Assembly: GCA_964550435.1 (NCBI GenBank)
Contig: CAZJZI010000003.1
Span: forward strand, 1-64,000
Direction of reading: 5' to 3'
DNA from: UBA11400 sp964550435
GTDB lineage: Bacteria > Bacteroidota > Rhodothermia > Balneolales > HLUCCA01
Length of the DNA stretch: 64,000 bases
Part shown: piece after piece, positions 9,301 to 15,960 of the stretch
Numbering within the stretch: the first letter of the stretch is position 1
Layout: the number at the start of each line of letters is the position of its first letter
Program-made: the position numbers and the translations under genes
The notes under the pieces: model-generated
Databases searched by the model: none
The model's input: the letters and a program-made list of their open reading frames with translations, nothing else
Told to the model about the DNA's origin: nothing

Positions 9301-10062
9301 TTTGCGTACCCGACTAATCAAATCATCAAATGCATCCATGAACTGCAAAAAGTTCATTTTATCTGCACCTTTTATGTTTGGAACCATTAGTGTTCGGGAA
9401 CCATCTTTTCCGGGAACATCTACTGCTACCCCAAAGTTGATGGCACCTGGATTGACCTTATAGGACTTACCTTCTTCATGCTCATAGTAGCAATTCAACG
9501 ATGGATACTTGCCCAACGCTTTAATGATCGCCCAAGAAATCAGGTGTGTAAATGTTACTTTTCGTCCTGATTTCTGCTCCAGGTAGCGGTTAATTAGAGT
9601 TCTGTCTTCCCAAAGCATCTTAACAGGGATCACACGCAAAGAAGTCGCCGTTGGAATCTCGAGTGAGATTTCCATGTTCTCAGCGATCTTGTTCGTAATA
9701 CCTTTCAGTAGTGTTTTTTCCTGACCTGATGGTGGTTCCGATTTTGGTTCCGCTTTTTTAACAGAAACTGCAGGTTCAGCTGGTTTTGAAGGTGCTTCGG
9801 TTTTTTTAGCTGGAGCCGGAGCCGCTGGTTCAGCAGGTTTTGTGGCAGGTTCTACAGGGGCAGAAGGTGCTTTACCATCCATTTCATCAAAGTACTGACG
9901 CCAGTGATTCGGAACTGAATCTGGATTTGCCTGATATTGGCTGTATAGCTCCTCTACAAGGGCTGTATTCGGACCAAAGATCTCTTCTAAGTTCTTCAAG
10001 TTGGGGAAGGATTTGGGGTTAATACTAATTTCTGTTTTGTATTGTAACGTTGTATGCAACAA
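6334..10062 (-). CDS. kgd: KGD-type 2-oxoglutarate dehydrogenase: E2 acyltransferase domain fused to E1
   Basis: Multifunctional TCA-cycle enzyme of 1242 residues that decarboxylates 2-oxoglutarate. Order: an E1-type N-terminal helix (about 15-60), a Pro/Ala/Lys-rich linker (about 68-115), an E2 acyltransferase domain (about 118-350) with the YDHRIIQGAESGEFL motif, then the full thiamine-diphosphate E1 part with LIHGDAAFAGQGVVAETLNM and IINNQIGF. There is no lipoyl domain. This is the architecture of mycobacterial Kgd and corynebacterial OdhA, and the motifs match them closely. In those bacteria the lipoyl groups come from a separate E2. No OdhI/GarA-like FHA regulator is in the window. It is transcribed alone, divergently from pepF. 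Confidence 0.95.
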   Translation of the reverse strand: MLHTTLQYKTEISINPKSFPNLKNLEEIFGPNTALVEELYSQYQANPDSVPNHWRQYFDEMDGKAPSAPVEPATKPAEPAAPAPAKKTEAPSKPAEPAVSVKKAEPKSEPPSGQEKTLLKGITNKIAENMEISLEIPTATSLRVIPVKMLWEDRTLINRYLEQKSGRKVTFTHLISWAIIKALGKYPSLNCYYEHEEGKSYKVNPGAINFGVAVDVPGKDGSRTLMVPNIKGADKMNFLQFMDAFDDLISRVRKGKIEVSDFEKTTISITNPGMIGTVSSMPRLMKGQGAIIATGAMNYPAEFQAMSQEVLNHLGISKVMTVTCTYDHRIIQGAESGEFLAKIHNLLSGNEDFYDEIFEDLDIPYKPIPYGTDNYAGFLNGGQSSLEANKKAIAVMQLIQAYRSRGHTIADLNPLREGPKRNPDLELSTFGLSMWDLDREFYCGGLGGREKAPLSEIIKLLRDTYCRKIGVEYLYIQNSEEREWLRESMESTTNNPNLSKKEKISLLRKLNHASAFEEFLHKKYIGHKRFSLEGADTLIPMLDVMLNRCGDLGVEKVFFGMAHRGRLNVLVNTLGKSYHKIFAEFEGNIDISTFHGSGDVKYHLGTSGTHTTPSGKEVALQLLPNPSHLESVNPVVEGAARALQDQLGSGKDIKSIMPLLIHGDAAFAGQGVVAETLNMSQLRGYKTGGTVHIIINNQIGFTTLPSDGRSTDYASDLAKTILAPILHVNGDDPEAAAHAIRLALEYRQKFGKDVVIDLICYRKHGHNEGDEPAFTQPGLYKEINDHSSVREYYRHELIRKGELNEKEADSIFQEFDAILEEAFDEAKNVPIFEVKEEHIERKDTAQEYRNEPINTGVDTDKLIHLATRLNTVPQGFDANPKLLRILAKRAEIVANNEPKIEWGFAEALAFGSLLTEKIDVRLSGQDVERGTFSHRHSVLHGTVSLERFIPLNNLSEDQGRYMVFNSLLSEFAVLGFEFGYSSMNPNSLVIWEAQFGDFSNGAQIIIDQYISSSEAKWGQTSSVVMLLPHGFEGQGPEHSSARLERYLQLCAEDNMQVVNCTTPAQYFHLLRRQALQEVKRPLIVMSPKSLLRHPMAQSKTEELANGSFQLIIRDHQADENKKNIKRIVLCSGKVYYDLLKYQQDHEINDVAIVRLEQFYPFPDRDIKELFDDYNHVKDIVWCQEEPRNMGGWTFVWPRLLADKLDNQQVSYIGRVAAAAPATGSAKLHAAEQDRLTERAMRR

Positions 10063-10297
10063 CGAATTCGGATGTCAAATAATTTCTTGGGTCGCAATGA
10101 AAATATGAACGCCAAAGATAGCTAAATCACACTTAAAAGTCGACGATTTGTATTTAGGTCCAAGAACATTACATTCATTGTAGGAAGTGGATTCTCCGGT
10201 ATTTTTTGACGGTACGATACCCTCATATTTGGTATATTCCGCAAAATGAAATTATGGGTTACACAGTGGCCCAAAACCAAAGAAATTGATTGCAACT

Positions 10298-12109
10298 ATG
10301 CAGGTTGAAGAACAGAAAAAAACACGAAGTGGTGCCGAGAATATTTATTGGGACCTTTCTGACTTATATCATGGGGTAGATGATCCCAAAATTGCCGCTG
10401 ATATGTCCGAACTTGAGGCTATGGTAGATAACTTTGCAACCAGCTATTCAGGAAGAATTTCGGGATTATCGCCACTTGAATTCGTTGAATTGTTAGAAAA
10501 GTATGAACGTATTCATGACGGAATCGGGAAACTAGGAAGTTTCGTGTATTTGCAATGGTCTACAAACACTTCTGATACATCCTACGGAAAATTACTTCAA
10601 AGTGTAACCGAGTATTCATCCCGAGTCTCACAAAAACTTATATTTTTTGATGTAGAATGGCTTGCTATGGATGAGTCAGAAGCGCTTCAAATAATTGGTC
10701 ACGAGCTTATTGCATCACGCCGACATTATCTGGAAGCCTCACGCAGATACAAACCACATGTCCTTAGTGAGAAAGAAGAGAAAATCCTCACTGCAAAATC
10801 GGTGACTGGGTCCCAGTCTTGGGTCAGATATTTTGATGAGACCTTGGGCGCTGCAACATTTGAACTAGATGGAGAGCAGCTAACCGAACAGGAAGTTCTC
10901 AGTAAGATGCACGATCCCGACCGGGAGCTTCGTGTTCGAGCTGCATCAAGTCTGACCAAAGGATTCCAGGGATTGAAACGTAGTTTGACTTTTGTTTTTA
11001 ACACTCTATTGGCAGATAAGCATACAAACGACACACTTCGTGGTTACCCAAAATGGATTTCCTCTCGCAATTTATCTAATCAAATATCAGATGATACGGT
11101 CGACACACTGGTCGAGTCTGTTAAGGATTATTACCCGGTAGTGCAGCGGTATTATGGACTAAAAAAACGACTCTTAGGTCTGGATACCATGTTCGAGTAC
11201 GACCGCTATGCTCCGATAATGAAAAACGAGGCACGCGTTTCATGGGATGAAGCCCGTACAATGGTACTAGAGTCGTTTGGTGATTTCAATCCGGAAATGG
11301 CTGTTATTGCCAAGCGATTCTTCGATGAAAACTGGATCGACGCAGCAATTCGTCCGGGTAAACGCGGAGGTGCATATTCTGCCAGTACCGTTCCTTCAGT
11401 TCATCCATACGTGTTCATGAACTACGACGGAAAAATTCGTGACGTACAGACACTGGCACACGAGCTGGGACACGGAGTGCATCAGTATTTATCACGTGAA
11501 CAAGGTGTTTTACAAAGTGATACACCTCTCACAACGGCTGAAACAGCTTCGGTTTTTGCCGAAATGCTTGTGTTTAAGAAAATTTTGCGCCAACTGAGTG
11601 ATCCAAAAGAGCGTTTGGCTCTCTTGATGGGCAAAATCGATGATACTATTGCCACAGTTTTCCGTCAAGTATCTATGAACAGATTCGAAGAGGCCATTCA
11701 TACTGCACGTAGGACAGAGGGAGAGTTATCGGCCGACGATTTCAGTAGAATGTGGCGAGAAACCCAAACTGAGTTATACGGTGATTCCGTAACACTTACA
11801 CCCGATTATGATATCTGGTGGTGTTACATCCCTCACTTCTTACACACTCCAGGTTACGTCTATGCCTATGCATTTGGAGAATTACTGGTACTTGCATTGT
11901 ACGATCGCTACGAAAAAGGACAAGCTGGTTTCGATGAGGCATATATTGAGTTATTGCGAGCTGGAGGTTCTGATTGGCCGGAAAAACTCATCGGTAAGCT
12001 AGGTGTCGACATCAATGATCCCCGCTTCTGGAAAAATGGCCTGTCAATTGTTGAAGACCTTGTGAATCAGGCCGAGAAACTGGCTGCTGAAATAGGAGCT
12101 GGTGCATGA
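10298..12109 (+). CDS. pepF: Oligoendopeptidase F (M3 family)
   Basis: Cytosolic zinc metallopeptidase of 603 residues that cleaves short peptides. The catalytic HELGHGVHQYLS (HEXXH at about residue 387) and the downstream TAETASVFAEML segment, with the third zinc ligand Glu, are both present. The family's usual length is about 600. I use ATG 10298; an in-frame TTG four codons earlier lacks support. The stop codon overlaps the start of the next gene (ATGA at 12106), so translation of the two is probably coupled. The 235-base gap upstream is shared with the divergent dehydrogenase gene and must hold both promoters; I could not place them with confidence. Confidence 0.93.
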   Translation: MQVEEQKKTRSGAENIYWDLSDLYHGVDDPKIAADMSELEAMVDNFATSYSGRISGLSPLEFVELLEKYERIHDGIGKLGSFVYLQWSTNTSDTSYGKLLQSVTEYSSRVSQKLIFFDVEWLAMDESEALQIIGHELIASRRHYLEASRRYKPHVLSEKEEKILTAKSVTGSQSWVRYFDETLGAATFELDGEQLTEQEVLSKMHDPDRELRVRAASSLTKGFQGLKRSLTFVFNTLLADKHTNDTLRGYPKWISSRNLSNQISDDTVDTLVESVKDYYPVVQRYYGLKKRLLGLDTMFEYDRYAPIMKNEARVSWDEARTMVLESFGDFNPEMAVIAKRFFDENWIDAAIRPGKRGGAYSASTVPSVHPYVFMNYDGKIRDVQTLAHELGHGVHQYLSREQGVLQSDTPLTTAETASVFAEMLVFKKILRQLSDPKERLALLMGKIDDTIATVFRQVSMNRFEEAIHTARRTEGELSADDFSRMWRETQTELYGDSVTLTPDYDIWWCYIPHFLHTPGYVYAYAFGELLVLALYDRYEKGQAGFDEAYIELLRAGGSDWPEKLIGKLGVDINDPRFWKNGLSIVEDLVNQAEKLAAEIGAGA

Positions 12110-13593
12110 TAGAGGCTCGAAAACATAATGTCGATAATGATCCATTCGCTGATAAGCGGGAAGAGAAGGCTCTGCGCAACTTCAAAAAGGTACTTCGTGA
12201 AATGCTGAGAATGCTTATGAGGTCGACTCAAAGCCTGACAGTTTCGCTGCATTGGGTAAATTTACAGCGCCAGCAGTTCGTACTCGAAAGTTATCGTACA
12301 GCATTGAGTAATACCACGTTTCAGGATCGAATCGATTTCAGTAATAGTTATCTGAACGAGTTAAAAGACATTAAAGATCCTGTTAAGCTGAAAGTTGGAG
12401 AAGATATTACTGCGGAAGCATTGACACACTATTTCAAAGAGGTTCCTGTCAAGTATTTGTACGTATTGCCGTTCATCAACAATAAAGAAACAGTTGGATT
12501 GACAGTTCTGGAGTCAAATCAGGCCGAATTGACGGTCGAAGAGTCGGATGCTATTGAAGCGTATCAAAGTGCATTGGGGCACTTATTATATACCTTCATT
12601 GAACTCAGCGATCTGGCAAAAGACGAAGCGCAATGGTTTCGTTATGAGGAAGTACTTGAATCGATCGGATCTCGTGAAGACCCAGCAATGTTGATGGATC
12701 ATATTTTGGTTCAACTCCAGAGTTTCTTGTCAAAAGGAAGTGTATCACTCATTTGCCGAACAGCAGGAGATTGGAAAGTTGTATTGAATTCGGTGTATAG
12801 TGCGAATCCACCTAGAATCGGAACACTGGTCCATGAACAATCTTTGACCAATGCTGCACTTCGCAGCGGATCGCCACAGTTTGCCATTCACTTTAATCAT
12901 ACTCCACGTCGAGTTTCATTATCCGAACCACCTGCAAACGGAGCGACTATGGTCATTCCATTGTTAATGAGTGACCGAAGGCAAGCGGTATTTGTAATCA
13001 ATGATGAGAATCCACTTGTATTCAAAGAGTCGGTCAAGCACAAAATGACCAACATGATCCGAGTGCTAGGACTTAAAATGACCGCTGGTCATCCGGTTCA
13101 GCGCATGGATCAGGACATGTTCTGCAACGACCTTGGTGTACTGCAATCGAACATGCTCGAACGCATGGTACATCGGGAGATACAGCGCAGTGCATTGTAT
13201 CCAAATGTTCACACTTGGGTGTGTATGTTTACCTTTGATGAAGTCAATAGTATCCGCACTCGTTTCGGACTCGATGTACTCAAGCAATTACAGCGTCTGA
13301 TAGTAAAAAGAAGCTCTGAAGAGGTAGCTCAGATAAACTCGGTTGCAACCTTCCATGCCGATTATATCTATGCTGCTGTGTTGCAGTCTGACAATGAAAA
13401 AGGGCTGGAAATCTGGAAAAAACATTTAAATGCCGATCAGCCATTTCAGTGCGGAAAAGAATATATCAAGATTAATTTCAGAACTGCAGAGGTCAAGGTT
13501 GAGCGAGCCTACAGCGATGCCCATGAGTTATTGCAAAAAGTGAAGCGCGCCTTCTCCGAGGAGACGCGTAAGGCGCAGATGCGGGAGGTGTAG
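12106..13593 (+). CDS. GAF-like protein with a degenerate GGDEF-type C-terminal domain
   Basis: A 495-residue cytosolic protein without signal or membrane segments. Residues about 50-175 and 180-350 look like two GAF-type sensory modules. Residues about 390-490 follow the layout of a diguanylate cyclase domain (FDEVNSIRTRFGLDVLKQLQRL, then a beta-strand region). Where GGDEF should stand, the sequence is ATFHADYIYAAVL, so no cyclase activity is expected. It may bind a ligand or act as a scaffold. It starts inside the pepF stop codon (ATGA) and is followed two bases later by deoB, whose strong GGGAGG ribosome site lies in its last codons. Function unknown; the domain assignments are from motif layout only. 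Confidence 0.6.
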   Translation: MIEARKHNVDNDPFADKREEKALRNFKKVLREMLRMLMRSTQSLTVSLHWVNLQRQQFVLESYRTALSNTTFQDRIDFSNSYLNELKDIKDPVKLKVGEDITAEALTHYFKEVPVKYLYVLPFINNKETVGLTVLESNQAELTVEESDAIEAYQSALGHLLYTFIELSDLAKDEAQWFRYEEVLESIGSREDPAMLMDHILVQLQSFLSKGSVSLICRTAGDWKVVLNSVYSANPPRIGTLVHEQSLTNAALRSGSPQFAIHFNHTPRRVSLSEPPANGATMVIPLLMSDRRQAVFVINDENPLVFKESVKHKMTNMIRVLGLKMTAGHPVQRMDQDMFCNDLGVLQSNMLERMVHREIQRSALYPNVHTWVCMFTFDEVNSIRTRFGLDVLKQLQRLIVKRSSEEVAQINSVATFHADYIYAAVLQSDNEKGLEIWKKHLNADQPFQCGKEYIKINFRTAEVKVERAYSDAHELLQKVKRAFSEETRKAQMREV

Positions 13594-13595
13594 GG

Positions 13596-14768
13596 ATGGA
13601 GCGTGGTACGGGTACGTTTTATGTGATCGTGGTTGATGGGCTTGGCGTGGGTGCTCAGGAGGATTCTTATTTATATGGGGATGTGGGAACGAACACATTG
13701 GGACATGTGAGTTCGGTTTCGAGGTGTGATATACCCAATCTTGGTAGATTGGGACTAGGAAATATCATTCCAGTGGATACGGTTCCGCCGGTGGCCGAAC
13801 CATTGGCCAGCTGGGGCAAGATGCGTGAGATGTCGGCTGGTAAGGACAGTACAACGGGTCATTGGGAATTGGCTGGTGTTTCTTTGGAAAAACCTTTTCC
13901 GACTTATGATCGTGGATTTCCGCAGGAAGTGATTCGGGCTTTCTGTGACGTTGTTGGGGTTGATGGGGTGTTGGGGAACGGGGCGTTTTCGGGCACAGAA
14001 GTGATACGTATTTATGGCGATGAGCATATCCGTACTGGCAAGCCTATTGTGTACACCTCAGCAGATAGTGTCTTCCAGATTGCTTGTCACGAATCTGTAA
14101 CTGACATCCAAACCTTGTATCGATGGTGTGAATTGGCCAGGGAAAAGGTTATGGTGGGGAATCATGCAGTTGGTCGTGTAATTGCCAGGCCATTTACCGG
14201 AGAGCCAGGCAATTTCACGCGCTTGTCGGACCAACGCCATGATTTTTCACTTTCAACACCTTATCCGAACCTACCCGAATTCCTGCAAATAAACGGCATT
14301 AAAACGTATTCTATAGGCAAAATTATTGATCTATTTGCTGAGCGCGGTTTCAATCACTTCCGAAGGACCAAAAATAATGCAGAGGGAATAGCTCAACTGC
14401 TGAGTCTGATGAAAGCTGTTGAGACTGGATTTGTGTTTATGAATCTGATTGATACTGACCAGCTTTTCGGTCATAGGAATGATCCGCAGGGTTATGGGCG
14501 TAGTCTTGAGGAATTTGATCGTGCTATTCCTACTATCATGAAAAACCTTAAGGAAGGTGATGTGTTGGTCATTACAGGTGATCACGGAAACGATCCTACC
14601 ACCCCGGGAACCGACCATACTCGCGAGTTTGTCCCACTGTTGGTATACGAATCCGGCAAATCAGGTCGTTATCTGGGGACAAGAGAATCATTCAGGGATG
14701 TTGCGGCCAGTGTGGCTTCCTATTTTAGATTACAGCATCCGTTCGAAGGAAAAGATTTTTTAAAATAA
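13596..14768 (+). CDS. deoB: Phosphopentomutase
   Basis: DeoB interconverts ribose or deoxyribose 1-phosphate and 5-phosphate, feeding nucleoside sugars into central metabolism. The 390 residues carry the alkaline-phosphatase-superfamily metal sites: VIVVDGLGVG at the N-terminus, AGKDSTTGHWELAG with the phosphorylated Thr, YTSADSVFQIA, NLIDTDQLFGHR and ITGDHGNDPTTPGTDHTRE. The start is fixed by a GGGAGG site seven bases before ATG, overlapping the upstream gene's end. It is the third gene of a pepF-containing operon. The first 450 bases use more GG-ending codons than the neighbours, a mild compositional difference. Confidence 0.96.
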   Translation: MERGTGTFYVIVVDGLGVGAQEDSYLYGDVGTNTLGHVSSVSRCDIPNLGRLGLGNIIPVDTVPPVAEPLASWGKMREMSAGKDSTTGHWELAGVSLEKPFPTYDRGFPQEVIRAFCDVVGVDGVLGNGAFSGTEVIRIYGDEHIRTGKPIVYTSADSVFQIACHESVTDIQTLYRWCELAREKVMVGNHAVGRVIARPFTGEPGNFTRLSDQRHDFSLSTPYPNLPEFLQINGIKTYSIGKIIDLFAERGFNHFRRTKNNAEGIAQLLSLMKAVETGFVFMNLIDTDQLFGHRNDPQGYGRSLEEFDRAIPTIMKNLKEGDVLVITGDHGNDPTTPGTDHTREFVPLLVYESGKSGRYLGTRESFRDVAASVASYFRLQHPFEGKDFLK

Positions 14769-14813
14769 TTTTTTAAAATCTGAACAATAGTTACAACATT
14801 CTTGTTTTTACTT

Positions 14814-14929
14814 CGTTAGCGGTGGCCCGACTTTAGCAGGTCGGGGCTGGATACGGAAAGCAGGGTAGAATACAAGTCCATATTGAAATGGAAGTTGGCC
14901 TTATTTTTCCGTATTTTATCGGGCTAACG
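14814..14929 (+). ncRNA. Nested inverted repeats before rpoD: putative structured leader RNA or dispersed palindromic element
   Basis: Four helices nest without conflict. An outer perfect pair, cgttagc (14814-14820) with gctaacg (14923-14929), closes a multibranch loop. Inside lie a six-base hairpin, cccgac/gtcggg (14826-14845), and a perfect nine-base helix, atacggaaa (14851-14859) with tttccgtat (14906-14914), which is capped by tccat/atgga (14877-14892). The fold occupies half of the 239-base gap between deoB and rpoD, on the strand both use. It matches no riboswitch I know by eye. It could be an rpoD leader, an independent RNA or a repeat element. The pairing is seen directly; that it is an RNA is inference. 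Confidence 0.5.
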
Positions 14930-14937
14930 TTTGCTCT

Positions 14938-14977
14938 AAACCAATACATTTATGATATTGCGTTTTGGTTCAAACGC
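14938..14977 (+). promoter_or_regulatory. rpoD: Hairpin with possible pseudoknot before rpoD
   Basis: A perfect six-base hairpin, gcgttt/aaacgc (14960-14977), has the loop tggttc. Part of the loop and closing stem (ttggtt) can instead pair with aaccaa at 14939-14944, giving a pseudoknot or a switch. It ends 30 bases before the rpoD GTG, close enough to influence its expression. Confidence 0.35.
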
Positions 14978-15007
14978 TTAATATAGAACAGAAATAGCGA
15001 CATACAA

Positions 15008-15889
15008 GTGGCAAAAAAGAAAAAAGAAGCGAAAACGCAAACCCCAACGGGTATTTCCACCAGAGAATCTCAATCACTGGATCGTTACCTTCAAGAAATT
15101 GGTAAGGTAAGTCTGATTACACCTGAAGAAGAGGTTCATCTCGCACGTGAAATACAGGCGGGGAATCAAGAGGCCCTTGAAAAACTGACTAAAGCTAACC
15201 TCCGATTCGTTGTATCGGTTGCAAAGCAATATCAGAATCAGGGACTGTCACTTGGTGACTTGATCAATGAAGGAAACCTCGGTCTTATCAAAGCTGCAAA
15301 ACGTTTTGATGAAACTCGTGGATTCAAGTTCATTTCGTATGCTGTATGGTGGATCCGTCAGTCTATTCTCCAAGCCTTGGCCGAGCAAAGCCGTATTGTG
15401 CGTTTGCCGTTGAACCGTGTTGGGGCGCTCAACAAAATTGGCAAAGAACTTTCCAAGCTGGAGCAAGAGTACGAACGAATCCCGTCGGCTGCTGAATTGG
15501 CCGAAAGCCTTGAAATGTCGATAACTGAGGTGGCAGACACCCTTCGCATTTCGGGTCGACACTTATCTGTAGATGCGCCTTTTGCACAAGGTGAAGACAA
15601 CCGCCTCCTCGACGTCCTTGAAAACGAAGAGACTCCAAATCCAGACAATGAGCTGATGGGTGAGTCGCTAAAGGTCGAAATCGAGCGAGCATTGTCGAAG
15701 CTCACCAAGCGCGAAGCAGAAGTGATCAGGCTATATTTTGGTATCGGACGTGAACACTCACTGACTCTCGAAGAGATCGGAGAGCGTTTTGACCTCACAC
15801 GCGAACGTGTGCGTCAGATCAAGGAAAAAGCGTTGCGAAAGCTTCGCCACCACAACCGGAGCATGGCTCTTCGGGCATACTTAGGATGA
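15008..15889 (+). CDS. rpoD: RNA polymerase primary sigma factor, short form
   Basis: Housekeeping sigma-70 factor of 293 residues. Region 1.2 (SLDRYLQEIGKVSLITPEEE), region 2 (KANLRFVVSVAKQY through FKFISYAVWWIRQSI), region 3 and region 4 with the DNA-binding TLEEIGERFDLTRERVRQIK are all present. Region 1.1 is missing, as in Bacteroidota and relatives, so the protein is about half the length of E. coli RpoD. The start is GTG at 15008; the next residues are a Lys-rich run. The gene is preceded by a highly folded leader-like element and ended by a strong terminator, so it forms its own transcription unit. Confidence 0.96.
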   Translation: MAKKKKEAKTQTPTGISTRESQSLDRYLQEIGKVSLITPEEEVHLAREIQAGNQEALEKLTKANLRFVVSVAKQYQNQGLSLGDLINEGNLGLIKAAKRFDETRGFKFISYAVWWIRQSILQALAEQSRIVRLPLNRVGALNKIGKELSKLEQEYERIPSAAELAESLEMSITEVADTLRISGRHLSVDAPFAQGEDNRLLDVLENEETPNPDNELMGESLKVEIERALSKLTKREAEVIRLYFGIGREHSLTLEEIGERFDLTRERVRQIKEKALRKLRHHNRSMALRAYLG

Positions 15890-15900
15890 TTTAATTATAC

Positions 15901-15931
15901 AGCCCCACCGTAACCCGGTGGGGCTTTTTTA
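15901..15931 (+). terminator. Rho-independent terminator after rpoD
   Basis: A perfect ten-base G/C-rich stem, agccccaccg against cggtggggct, with a five-base loop, followed by a seven-base T tract. Confidence 0.95.
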
Positions 15932-15960
15932 TTTCATAGGGCTGTGAGTATCTTAATCAG

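Noticed and set aside
10063..10297. TTGACG near 10206 and TATATT near 10233 as a promoter for pepF
   Set aside because: The spacing of 21 bases is too wide for a standard sigma-70 promoter.
14814..14929. Integron attC site (gttagc/gctaac ends)
   Set aside because: The core triplets are in the wrong order (GTT on the left, AAC on the right) and no cassette gene or integrase is present.
15358..15798. Antisense open frame opposite rpoD
   Set aside because: Ser/Arg-rich shadow frame created by the sense codon usage.
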